Shown here: one piece after another, positions 25,367 through 32,924 of the stretch
Layout: every line of letters begins with the position of its first letter
Position numbering within the stretch: position 1 is the stretch's first letter
Source of the DNA: Polyangiaceae bacterium
GTDB lineage: Bacteria; Myxococcota_A; Polyangia; Polyangiales; Polyangiaceae
Direction of reading: 5' to 3'
DNA: 64,000 nucleotides
NCBI GenBank assembly: GCA_019637265.1
Contig: JAHBVY010000004.1
Location: forward strand, 372,001 to 436,000
The notes under the pieces: model-generated
What the model was told of the DNA's origin: nothing
The model's database searches: none
Seen by the model: only the letters and a program-made list of their open reading frames with translations
Translations under genes and position numbers: made by a program

Positions 25367-25666
25367 TCAGTGCATGGCCACCGCCTCAGTCCCCAAGAAG
25401 CTCACGATTCGTCGAACTCTCGTCAGCGCGCCTCCCCCTTCCACGGCTCTCCTGGAAGTTGGCTGACGAGCGCTGCGTGCACGCGAGACCAGGCCGCGGA
25501 GATGTCGTGTTTGAGTGCCGCCGCGAAACACGGCGCCCTCAGCAAACGCTGGGCGGCGGAACAGCTCGACGAGCGCGCGAGAGAGCACGAGATCCTGCTC
25601 GACCTGCGTGTTGTCCGGCCAGGGCGCAGCCTTACGCCACGCGGTGATGCTCGCTCTCAGGATCAC
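25367..25666 (-). pseudogene. Truncated AbiEii-like toxin (nucleotidyltransferase) remnant
   Basis: This frame starts at a GTG overlapping the antitoxin stop (GTGA). It reads WPDNTQVEQDLVLSRALVEL, then AVFRGGT, which matches the conserved start of AbiEii toxins, where RGGTAL leads into the active site. After RGGT the similarity stops and the frame ends at 99 residues; full toxins are near 300. The catalytic part is therefore missing and the toxin should be dead. No continuation was seen in other frames down to the hairpin repeat. Confidence 0.65.
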
Positions 25667-26457
25667 AAGTCAGGCTCCACGTCATCATTGACCAGCACGT
25701 GCCAGCGCGGATCGAGCGGAGCGCCCGCCGACTCGCGGCCCCCCGTGAGGGGCGTGGGCCGCAAGCGTTTACCTGCGATCGTGGGGGCGAGAGCGTCCGC
25801 GAGGTCCGGCTGATCCACGAAGTCCAAGAGCCACCCGAGGCGTTGCACGTCGGTCCGAGCCACGCGCGCGGCGCTGGCCGCGAGCGCTTCAGGGTCGAGC
25901 TGCTCGGCCAACTCCGAGAGCACGGTCGCGATGTTGCTCCAGTACCCCGAGGCTGCCGGGAAGCGCACGAGATCGAAGGCGGTCGTCTCAGGCGTCGCGA
26001 CCCGCATCGCGCCGGTCTCGGTCTGGATGAGCTGAGTGGCCGCGCCGTCGAAGACGCTGCTCACGTGAAAGTCGATGCGGGCGCGCCCCGCCTGGATACT
26101 TCGCTCGACCGACTCCACCATCACCTGAAAGGCCATCGGCTGCTGATGCCCTGCCCCATGGAGCGCGGCGGCGCTCAGCAGACCGACGTAGTAGCGCCGC
26201 CCCAGGTATCGCATGAGGTCGTCAACGAACCAGCTCGCCGGCGGGCAGCCGGCCGCACGATACTCCCGCGGAACCACGACGAAGAAGTCCTGCCTCGGCG
26301 CGACGATCGCACCGCTCCTCTTCAGGCGGCGGAGCGTCATCTTGACGGTCTTGGCCGAGGCGTCCGTGACGGCGTCGACGTCTGGCCGCGTGAACGTGTA
26401 CCTCCCCTCCTCGGGCAGCGCCTCGATCCAGTCGCGCAGGGTGCTGGAGCGCGCCAT
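25663..26457 (-). CDS. AbiEi-type antitoxin (type IV toxin-antitoxin system)
   Basis: The 264-residue protein has an N-terminal winged-helix domain (about 5-70; KTVKMTLRRLKRSGAIV) and the AbiEi core SWFVDDLMRYLGRRYYVGLL with AAALHGAGHQQPMAFQVM following (about 78-120). The C-terminal domain then contains ATPETTAFDLVRF. In this family the antitoxin neutralises AbiEii and represses its own operon. ATG start at 26457. The partner toxin directly downstream is truncated, so this is an orphan antitoxin that could act as an anti-addiction factor or a solo repressor. An inverted repeat lies just upstream. Confidence 0.85.
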   Translation of the reverse strand: MARSSTLRDWIEALPEEGRYTFTRPDVDAVTDASAKTVKMTLRRLKRSGAIVAPRQDFFVVVPREYRAAGCPPASWFVDDLMRYLGRRYYVGLLSAAALHGAGHQQPMAFQVMVESVERSIQAGRARIDFHVSSVFDGAATQLIQTETGAMRVATPETTAFDLVRFPAASGYWSNIATVLSELAEQLDPEALAASAARVARTDVQRLGWLLDFVDQPDLADALAPTIAGKRLRPTPLTGGRESAGAPLDPRWHVLVNDDVEPDL

Positions 26458-26472
26458 CGCTAAACCTGAATC

Positions 26473-26499
26473 AAAAGGCTACGCGATGCATAACCTTTT
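26473..26499. promoter_or_regulatory. Inverted repeat upstream of the AbiEi gene, likely operator
   Basis: AAAAGGCTA and TAACCTTTT form 9-bp arms with one mismatch around a 9-bp centre. The site starts 16 bp upstream of the AbiEi start codon. AbiEi proteins are known to bind inverted repeats at this position and autoregulate. Confidence 0.5.
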
Positions 26500-26564
26500 G
26501 CAAGTGGTTCGGCAGTTCCCCCGAAGCGGTCGCGGTGCCGCGCGAGGCGTTGCCTCCGGCAGCC

Positions 26565-26665
26565 CCAGGGCTTGGGGGTTTGCCTGTTTCACTCTGGAAA
26601 CAAAGCAAAGACTCCGCCCCGCAGCTCACTCCGTCCGAACCCCAAGTCCCCAGGTCACCCAGCTG
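26565..26665 (+). repeat. Island hairpin repeat, copy 2
   Basis: The 101-bp body runs from CCAGGGCTTGGGGGTTTGCC, with GTTTC-ACTCTG-GAAAC, to GGTCACCCAGCTG. The 5' extension seen in copies 1 and 3 is diverged (a short CCGAAGCGGTCGC match upstream). It lies between the AbiEi promoter and the two-gene module. Confidence 0.85.
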
Positions 26666-26711
26666 CCTTAGCCCGCTCCCCGTTCCTCGCGGCTCGTATG
26701 AGACCGGGCGG

Positions 26712-27074
26712 TCAACGGCTAGCCCGCCTCTTGGCAGCGAGGAGCTTTTCAGCCCCCTCCTCACTGAGCTGCTCAGCCGTCCTCTCAAGCAGCACCGCTG
26801 CGAGCTGCATCGGCCCCACGTTGACACCACGCTCCCGGGCCTTTGCCGACAGCTGCTCGAGCCTCTTGAGCGTCTTTGGCGCGAGCGGCAGGAGCCGTCG
26901 CTCCGACCACCGTGGGTCAGTCGGTCGTCCGCCGCCTGCGGGCACGCGGAAGCGCGCTTCGACGTCGGCTAAGAGCTGCATCGCGCCGAAGTAGCCGTTT
27001 CCGGCTTTGACCTTCCCGCGCCGCTCTGCCCCGAGCCCCTCGGCGATCTTGTCCATGTCGAGTCGGGTCTTCAT
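26712..27074 (-). CDS. Small basic protein, second gene of an unknown two-gene module
   Basis: The 120-residue protein is rich in Lys/Arg/Glu/Leu with a predicted helical C-terminal half. Notable stretches are GAERRGKVKAGNGYFGAMQL (about 15-34) and PMQLAAVLLERTAEQLSEEG. It starts with an ATG 3 bp after the stop of the upstream 139-residue gene, so the two are co-transcribed. I do not recognise a named family. A two-gene pair of this size inside an island, between hairpin repeats, is what one expects of a toxin-antitoxin or defence cassette; that is inference only. Confidence 0.65.
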   Translation of the reverse strand: MKTRLDMDKIAEGLGAERRGKVKAGNGYFGAMQLLADVEARFRVPAGGGRPTDPRWSERRLLPLAPKTLKRLEQLSAKARERGVNVGPMQLAAVLLERTAEQLSEEGAEKLLAAKRRASR

Positions 27075-27077
27075 CGT

Positions 27078-27497
27078 CTACTCCTCTCCATAGTCGCGGA
27101 TGGCGAAGTACTCGTCACCGACGACGAGGCCGATCTCCCCCTGGCGTGCTTCACGGCCCATCTTTCGGCAGAAGGCGCTGAGCGCCGCGAGGTTGGTGCT
27201 GTCCTGAACATCGGCAGGGGTTGTGTAGCAGTGGACGACCACGGGTTCGTCAACGACGAGGGCGCCGCCGTGCTCATCGTCGCGCCACACACCTTTGGCC
27301 TTCGGATAGGCGGTCGCGCCGCCGAAGATGCCCCCAAACATGTCAAGTGTGGCGTCGACCCAGCGCTGCTGGTCGATCGCCGTAATGCCATCACGCTCGA
27401 CGCTCGGGACGAAGAGGACAACGAGCACGCGTTTGCGTCCACCGCTCAGCATCCCCTTGGCTTCATCGCGAGACGTCCTTCCTCTCTCCTTCGCCAT
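27078..27497 (-). CDS. Unknown 139-residue protein, first gene of the two-gene module
   Basis: A compact alpha/beta-looking protein: KRVLVVLFVPSVERDG (strand, about 22-37), DMFGGIFGGATAYPKAKGVW (about 52-71), PVVVHCYTTP (strand) and a C-terminal GREARQGEIGLVVGDEYFAI. Basic residues dominate the N-terminus. The central GGAT...GVWRDDEHGG looks like a conserved catalytic or binding loop, but I cannot name the family. ATG start at 27497. The promoter gap upstream contains CGATC-CATATA-GATCG. Confidence 0.65.
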   Translation of the reverse strand: MAKERGRTSRDEAKGMLSGGRKRVLVVLFVPSVERDGITAIDQQRWVDATLDMFGGIFGGATAYPKAKGVWRDDEHGGALVVDEPVVVHCYTTPADVQDSTNLAALSAFCRKMGREARQGEIGLVVGDEYFAIRDYGEE

Positions 27498-27565
27498 CTA
27501 GCGATCCATATAGATCGACTGCGCTGTGAAGGCAAGCAGGGGGGCTTGGAAGGCGGTGGAGATCC

Positions 27566-28144
27566 TGGCGCCCCCCCGAGCGAAATGCCGACTCGGTCCG
27601 CGTCACGATCCCACGCCGCGTGGTGCAGCCCGGCGTCATCAAGCTGCTCGTCGAGGCCGACAAGCGGCACCAGCTCACCCAGCGCGAGCGCATCACGTTC
27701 ACGCTCATCGCGCAGACCGAGAGCGTCTCCGCTGCCAAGCTCGCTGAGGAGCTCGAGCTGACCGACGCGAGCGCGCTGCGTCCCTGGCTCGGGCGGCTGC
27801 TCACGTGGGGCCTCATCGAGCAGTCGGGCAGGACGAACGCCACGCGCTATTTCGTGCCGCCCGCGCTCTTGCGTGAGGCCGGGCTCGACGCGCTGACGAC
27901 GCTCACGCGCGTGCAGCCTCACCGGTTGCGAGCGCTCATCCTCGAGGACCTCGAGCGCTTCCCGGACTCGTCCAAGTCCGACATCTGGCGGCGCGTGGGT
28001 CCGGAGATCCCCGAGCGAACCTTCCGCCGCGCCCTTGAGGACCTCGTCGCGTCAGGCCGCGTTGAGGCGAGCGGGGAGACGCGAGCGCGCCGGTTCCGAT
28101 TGAAGCCGGGCGTTTCTGGCCACAGTGATGAGGGTGGCCAGTAA
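27566..28144 (+). pseudogene. C-terminal remnant of a RecG/AlbA-type ATP-binding transcriptional regulator
   Basis: The frame is open from 27530. It reads ADSVRVTIPRR, then VVQPGVIKLLVEADKRHQLT and a chain of winged-helix segments (AKLAEELELTDASALRPWLG; PHRLRALILEDLERFPDSS; ERTFRRALEDLVASGRVE). This is the C-terminal half of large AlbA_2/HATPase-type proteins found in islands. The N-terminal ATPase part is absent and no start codon with a ribosome site is seen before the match begins. It may be expressed from the internal GTG at 27620 as a 174-residue DNA-binding fragment. Confidence 0.55.
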
Positions 28145-28221
28145 GCGGGCGCATCGACGGACCCTAACCACCTGAAATCTTAGGGTTTCGATTCTGGCCA
28201 CCAAGAAGACGCTGGCCAGAA

Positions 28222-28363
28222 GATCGCCCTCCACCACCGCGTCCCCACGAAGCTCCCTCCCAGGGGGTTTGGGGGTTTGCCTGTTTCACTCTGGAAACAA
28301 AGCAAAGACTCCGCCCCGCAGCTCGCCGCGGCCGGAGCCCCAAGCCCCCAGGTCACCCAGCTG
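28222..28363 (+). repeat. Island hairpin repeat, copy 3
   Basis: Starts GATCGCCCTCCACCACCG. The 104-bp body (28260-28363) runs from CCAGGGGGTTTGGGGGTTTG, with GTTTC-ACTCTG-GAAAC, to GGTCACCCAGCTG. It directly follows the AlbA-type remnant. Confidence 0.85.
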
Positions 28364-28389
28364 TGGTCATGGTGAGGGCGAGGAAACGC

Positions 28390-29304
28390 TCACAGCGCCG
28401 AGAGCTGACGGATGCGGCTGTTGTGGGCGACCTCGACGATGCGGTTTCGGGTGTCCCCTTCGGCGCGGAAACGGCCGAAATGGGTGGTGAAGACGCTGAC
28501 GTCCCGGTTGGCCACGGCGGTGATGGTCTTGCAGTCGGCGACGAGCCCCTTGTCTTTGCCGGTGGGTAGCCAAACCTCGCCGATCTTCAAGTCGCACACG
28601 TCGTAGAGCGTCCACTGCACCGGGTGCCTCGAGAACCAGCTGGACTGTGAGGAGTCCATCTTGGCCTTCGACAGCACGGCGCCGTCGAAGCGCACGCTGT
28701 CTGCCCAGTGCTTGGACAGCACCGACGCGCTCTTGCCGTTCAGGTCCTTCTCGAAGCTCAGCAGATCGGCGTGAGACGCCTTCATGAAGGCGCTGTTCTT
28801 GTTGCCCGTGCGGATGCCAATGGCGCGCTCGCAGCACAGCGCCATGCGTGAGTCCGAGCGCTCGCTCGGCGTCGTTTCCGCGCGGGTATCGCAGCCCCCG
28901 CCTCCGCGGGTGACGACGGAGGTGCCGTTCGCCCAGGTCGCCGTCCAGCTGCTGAAGCCCGCGACGGAGGGGTTCGCGGCGCAGGCCTTGATGTACTGCG
29001 TCTCGGAGCACAGGGCCAAGCCCTGGCTCTCGCAGCTCTGGGCCGCCTCGACGTAGTTCTTGCTCTGGTCGCCGCCGCTCCGCAGGGCGGCGAAGCCCGG
29101 GGTCCACACGCCGTTCGAGGCCTCACCTTCGCCCACCTGAAAGCGTGAGATGGTGGGGATCTGCGGGGCTGCCGGTGCTGCGGCTTGGGGCGCTTCGACC
29201 ACAGGAACTGGCGGCGACTCCTCCTTGCTCTTACAGGCGAGCAGCGCGAGGCCGAGGCCAAGTAACCCAACTAGAGCGGTGTGCATCTCACGATTCGCAG
29301 GCAT
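28390..29304 (-). CDS. Lipoprotein with a formylglycine-enzyme-like Cys-containing domain
   Basis: The 304-residue protein begins at the ATG at 29304; a later ATG at 29286 also works. The signal peptide ends in the lipobox LALLAC. The mature N-terminus is Pro/Ala/Val-rich. The middle (about 75-170) has YVEAAQSCESQGLALCSETQ and YIKACAANP...WANGTS, followed by RMALCCERA. This pattern resembles the SUMF/FGE-sulfatase fold used by many myxobacterial lipoproteins. The C-terminal third has no recognised motif. It lies at the edge of the island after hairpin-repeat copy 3. Function unknown. Confidence 0.7.
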   Translation of the reverse strand: MPANREMHTALVGLLGLGLALLACKSKEESPPVPVVEAPQAAAPAAPQIPTISRFQVGEGEASNGVWTPGFAALRSGGDQSKNYVEAAQSCESQGLALCSETQYIKACAANPSVAGFSSWTATWANGTSVVTRGGGGCDTRAETTPSERSDSRMALCCERAIGIRTGNKNSAFMKASHADLLSFEKDLNGKSASVLSKHWADSVRFDGAVLSKAKMDSSQSSWFSRHPVQWTLYDVCDLKIGEVWLPTGKDKGLVADCKTITAVANRDVSVFTTHFGRFRAEGDTRNRIVEVAHNSRIRQLSAL

Positions 29305-29345
29305 TACCCTGACGATACACCACCAGGCTCCGCGCATGGAGAGCA

Positions 29346-29471
29346 AACGCACCGAAGTCTTTCGACGCGCGGGGTCTCCTCAGATCCTGGCGCCAGTTCT
29401 ACGAGGCCTACCGCGCGAACCGAAAAGTCTCACCACTGGTGAGACAATTGCCGTGGACCCACCAAACTGGT
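29346..29471 (+). pseudogene. DUF1016 (YhcG-type nuclease) fragment
   Basis: In frame from 29355, the DNA reads KSFDARGLLRSWRQFYEAYR, then ANRKVSPLVRQLPWTH. This matches the conserved FS..NL..MRQFY.AY...VS.L..QLPW.H segment of DUF1016 N-terminal domains. Only about 40 residues remain. The frame then runs into the 5' part of a hairpin repeat (29484) and stops. It is a gene scar rather than a functional gene. Confidence 0.55.
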
Positions 29472-29483
29472 GTTCGACACATG

Positions 29484-29512
29484 GATCGCCCTCCACCACC
29501 GAAGCGGCAAGC
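29484..29512 (+). repeat. Island hairpin repeat, 5' fragment (copy 4)
   Basis: GATCGCCCTCCACCACCG, then AAGCGGCAAGC, matching the beginning of copies 1 and 3, but the hairpin body is missing. It lies directly after the DUF1016 fragment, as copy 3 lies after the AlbA-type remnant. Confidence 0.65.
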
Positions 29513-29540
29513 CCCCCAGTCAACGTAATTTACTACCTCC

Positions 29541-30347
29541 TCACGCCCCCACAACCGGCGCCCCCTGGACCCAATGCCAGGTGACGTCCCCATGGTTCGA
29601 CCACTGCGCTCCAGGGAGGGTGCGTAAGCGAGGCCAACGGCCAAAGGCCTCCGGCCCCTGAAGCTCAGGGTACAGCGAGTAAACGTGAGCGTCGCGCGCG
29701 CCGCCGTCGGTCTCGATGCTGTCGTCCGAAACGAAGACCTCACACCCAACCCGCTTCAGGATGTTGAGCAGCCAGTACCCGCGGGACCTCCCCCCTCCGC
29801 CGAGGCCGCCGCCGTAGCGGACGTGCACCACGTGGCTGAAGCGCGCGTCCTCAGGGAGCGCGCGCTCCGCCAGGAAGGCGGTGTTCTCAGCGAACACGTA
29901 CAGCACACGCGCAGTGAACGAGCCAAGCTGATCGGAGTCGACCTCAAGCTCAGCAAAGACCACGCGGCCGCCACCGCGCCAGTTGGGGAAGTCCACGAGC
30001 TCAGGGTGGACAGGCGACCGATGCCGCGGAAGCTCCTCAACCGTCCGCGCGACGATCCGCGTCCGATCATCCTCGAACACAAGGCCCGCGCCCCGAAGGA
30101 AGCCCGAACGATACGGAATGTAGTTCGTGTGCAAGAACAGGTCAGGCGGCGCAGGCTCCCCCCCCAGCTCCTGCCGCTCCAGCGGCGCGCTGCACGCGTA
30201 CTGCGCGCTCAAGTACAGCACATCGCGCAGGTCACCCCCCGCCGACGGATACCAAGCGATCCGCGGCGCACCGCCCACCCCATCCAACCACCGCCGAAAC
30301 GGCCCCCGTTGCACGCCGTTCAGCCCCTCAAGTAGCCGTCGTGACAT
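29541..30347 (-). CDS. Conserved-looking protein of unknown function
   Basis: The 268-residue protein starts at the ATG at 30347 with a strong ribosome site (TAGGAGG, about 7 bp spacing). It has no signal peptide or membrane helix. Features include PRIAWYPSAGGDLRDVLYLS (about 28-47), FLHTNYIPY, GGGRVVFAELEVDSD and a Gly-rich RYGGGLGGGGRSRGYWLLN (about 178-196). The pattern suggests a soluble alpha/beta protein, but I cannot name a family. Codon use looks like that of the host, so it may be native rather than recently acquired. Confidence 0.7.
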   Translation of the reverse strand: MSRRLLEGLNGVQRGPFRRWLDGVGGAPRIAWYPSAGGDLRDVLYLSAQYACSAPLERQELGGEPAPPDLFLHTNYIPYRSGFLRGAGLVFEDDRTRIVARTVEELPRHRSPVHPELVDFPNWRGGGRVVFAELEVDSDQLGSFTARVLYVFAENTAFLAERALPEDARFSHVVHVRYGGGLGGGGRSRGYWLLNILKRVGCEVFVSDDSIETDGGARDAHVYSLYPELQGPEAFGRWPRLRTLPGAQWSNHGDVTWHWVQGAPVVGA

Positions 30348-30599
30348 GATGAAACCTCCTACCTTAGCGCACTTACGGCGCGGGCCAAGGCTTTCTGACA
30401 GCGTTGGGGCTCAGGGGGTCGCTGTAGGGGAGCCCGGGACCCTACTTCAGTGCATCCGACGCGGGGCAGCCAAACAGGCATCTTGTAGCACACCAAGGAT
30501 CCCCCGAGCTACTCGCTTGACGCTTACGGTGAAAGAAGGCACTCTTGCAACCTTGGCCCGCATGTCTTCGTTCCAGCGCGCCGTTGGGAGGGTGAAGAG

Positions 30600-31367
30600 T
30601 TGGAGAGCCCTACGGCTGAACAGGAAGACTGGGAAGAGAACATCCCCTTTTCCATGGACTACGCCTTCGCGCTTCGGCGCATTGAGCCCACCAGTCAACA
30701 GTTAGACATCCTCTCGATGTTCTGCGCCGCGCCCGGCTCCAAGCTCCGTGCGGGGGACATCGCAAAACGCATGGGCCTCTCCCATCACGCCCCGGTCAAC
30801 TCGGCTGTCGTTCAGTTGGCGAGGGCGCTCTCCAAGGCGGCGGGTGTGTCCCCGCCCGTGCGCCCAGACGGCAGAAAGCGCTGGTGGGCCGTTATTGCTG
30901 ACGGTCGAAGCGCCAGAGGCCGCTTTGTTTGGAGGTTGCGGCCTGCGCTCCGCGATGCCCTGCTCGCAGAAGGGATCTGCGCTGAGGACGAAGCAGCGGC
31001 AGCCCACACGACTGATGAGCGCCAGACGGCAGGCTTGTTCGAAGGTGCCCTGAAGACGGTTCGCGTGAACGCGTACGAACGAAACCAAGTTGCCCGGGCC
31101 CGGTGTATTGAGCACTACGGTATCGCTTGCTCCGTGTGTGGCGTAGAGCTAGAATCACTATACGGCCCAGCCGCAGCGGGGCTCATCCACGTGCACCACA
31201 TCCGCCCTATCTCCCAGTGTGGCGGCGAAGGGTATCAGGTAGATCCCATCAAGGACCTGCGCCCCGTCTGCCCCAACTGTCATACGGTGATACACCGGCG
31301 AGCAAAGCCATTTAGCATTGAGGAGCTGCGTTCTATGATGGTCAGCCAGCGTAAACGTGTTGAGTGA
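30600..31367 (+). CDS. HNH endonuclease with N-terminal helical DNA-binding region
   Basis: The 255-residue protein likely starts at TTG 30600, because GGGAGGG at 30585-30591 is well placed for it. The next ATG (30654) has no such site. The first half (about 35-125) looks like a winged-helix/regulatory region. The C-terminal part (about 165-240) is an HNH nuclease: CSVCG, LIHVHHIRPIS, DLRPVCPNCHTVIHRR, with both zinc-type Cys pairs and the catalytic His residues present. HNH proteins of this layout act as restriction-type nucleases. No methyltransferase is adjacent. It abuts the broken IS21 element. Confidence 0.82.
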   Translation: MESPTAEQEDWEENIPFSMDYAFALRRIEPTSQQLDILSMFCAAPGSKLRAGDIAKRMGLSHHAPVNSAVVQLARALSKAAGVSPPVRPDGRKRWWAVIADGRSARGRFVWRLRPALRDALLAEGICAEDEAAAAHTTDERQTAGLFEGALKTVRVNAYERNQVARARCIEHYGIACSVCGVELESLYGPAAAGLIHVHHIRPISQCGGEGYQVDPIKDLRPVCPNCHTVIHRRAKPFSIEELRSMMVSQRKRVE

Positions 31368-31576
31368 GATGGACAGATATGACCAGCGGACTCTGCGGGC
31401 GTGGCCATGGCCCTCAACACCTCATCAGTCAGCTCACCATCCTTTGTTAACTCAATCTCCTGCGCTGCCTTGATGTAGCGCGCCGCAGTCCGGCGACTCA
31501 TCACCCTCTCGCGCTCGATCTGCCTCGCGCTCTGGCCCGCCTGCCAGCGGCGGAGCACTTCCTTCACGTCGATCAT
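31280..31576 (-). pseudogene. IS21-type transposase (IstA) N-terminal fragment
   Basis: Starts MIDVKEVLRRWQAGQSARQI and reads through a helix-turn-helix (SRRTAARYIKAAQ), as IS21 IstA proteins do. Similarity stops near residue 60 and the frame then runs antisense into the end of the HNH gene. Full IstA is near 500 residues with a DDE core, so only the DNA-binding N-terminus is left. Confidence 0.7.
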
Positions 31577-31841
31577 CGTCAACTCCCGAAAGCTCATGGG
31601 CACCTCCCGACGGCTCCCGCGCCGCCATCAGAAGACACCTTGCCTGTCTTTCGGTCGTCGTGCCCCGGTCACATGGCCAGGGTCATGGAGGTGGATCCAT
31701 GACCCTGGCGAAGTGGATCCATGAGGCTGGCGATCAGCCCCATCCCACCCTCACGGGTGGATCCATGAGCCTGGCGATGGGGTGGATCCATGAGGGTGGC
31801 GAAACCCCGGGATCCTGGACCGATGAGCCTAGCGTTTGACA
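31390..31841 (-). mobile_element. IS21 family remnant, left end with multiple transposase-binding repeats
   Basis: The left terminus on the minus strand begins 5'-TGTCAAACGC at 31841, as IS21 ends begin with TG. Between it and the IstA start lie four copies of the 20-mer GTGGATCCATGAggCTGGCG at about 31691, 31713, 31757 and 31782, plus a degenerate one near 31815. The first forms a 13-bp perfect inverted repeat with CCAGGGTCATGGA at 31677. IS21 ends carry such repeated 20-mers. The right end and IstB are missing. Confidence 0.7.
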
Positions 31842-32672
31842 GATCGATGGCTGGAAGCTGCTCTTGGCGGGGCGTTGGATGGCCACGGATGCGACGGGCT
31901 GAAGGTGTTGGTGAAGGGCTTGCCCGAGGCTCATAACGGCTACCTTGAGCAGTTTCACAACCATGAAGCCGTGGTGTTTCAGTACGCGGCGACGAAGCAT
32001 GGCGAGGGCATCGAGAGCAAGCTCGCTGGCTTCCGCGGGACGCTCACCGCTGACGCTGAGCACCGCCTGAATGGCGTGTACGGTGAGCACGTGCTCGAAG
32101 CAGGCTGCAACGCCCACGCGCGTCGGAGGTTCCGCGACGCGGAGGCCACGCAGCCGGCGCTCGCGCTCGAGGGAGGGAAGTTCATCGGCGCGATGTATGG
32201 CGTCGAGGAAGACGCCCGGAAGGAAGGGCTTACGGGGAAGGCGCTGCTCGCGCGGCGCCGAGACCGCGCCGGGCCAATAGTCAAGGAGTTTGACGAATGG
32301 CGGGCGGCCACGCTCCCGAGTTTGTTACCGAGCGAGCCCTTGGCGCAGGCGATTCGATACTACGACCGGCACCGTGAGGCGCTGCTGCGTTTCCTCGAGG
32401 ATCCGGAGGTGCCGCTCGACAACTCCGCTACCGAGCGGCAGTTCCAACACGTCGCCAAGCTGCGCCTGAACATGCTCTTCGCGGGCAGCACCGAAGGGGC
32501 GCACCGCGCCTGCGTGCTGCTGGGCGTCTCCGCGACCTGTCGCACCATGGGCGTGAACTTCGAGCAGTACCTCGCCTGGGCCTTCGAGCGCTTGGGTACG
32601 CACCGCGAGGTCTTCGGCCTGCCGGTGAGCGAGCTGACGCCAGCGGCGTTTAAGCTGACGCTGGGCGGCTGA
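31842..32672 (+). pseudogene. IS66 family transposase (TnpC), 5'-truncated by IS21
   Basis: The frame contains the C-terminal IS66 core: GCNAHARRRFRDA (about 92-104 of the frame from 31836), LDNSATERQFQHVAKLRLN, then LFAGSTEGAHRACVLLGVSA. The first codons after the IS21 end at 31841 are already in frame (DRWLEAAL). The upstream half of the gene is not on the far side of the IS21 remnant, where the HNH gene lies instead. This implies a deletion after insertion. Confidence 0.75.
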
Positions 32673-32924
32673 GGGGTTGGGGGCCGCTGGCTGCGGCGGG
32701 AGGCACACTCAGGCGCGGGGTGCATCCCGGTGTAGCTGATCGGTCACACAGGGGAGCACAGGTTGAGCCGGGACGCAAGAGGGTTCGCTGGACGGTCGCG
32801 CAGCGAGGGCAGGGACGGATGCTCAGGTATGCGAACGGCTGACAGGTCACGCTGGGCGTCACGCTAGCGGCCTCGGATGCTTCCGCTTGCTAGGGTGGCG
32901 CACCGCGTTGCGGGCTCTTTCCTG
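32673..32924. other. Gap at the right edge of the island
   Basis: No gene, no clear IS66 right end. It probably holds the promoter for the ATPase-MscS operon that follows. Confidence 0.4.

Noticed and set aside
25099..28363. Hairpin repeats considered as integron attC sites
   Set aside because: No GTTRRRY/RYYYAAC pair at the ends and no integrase gene. The cassette idea is kept, but not as a classical integron.
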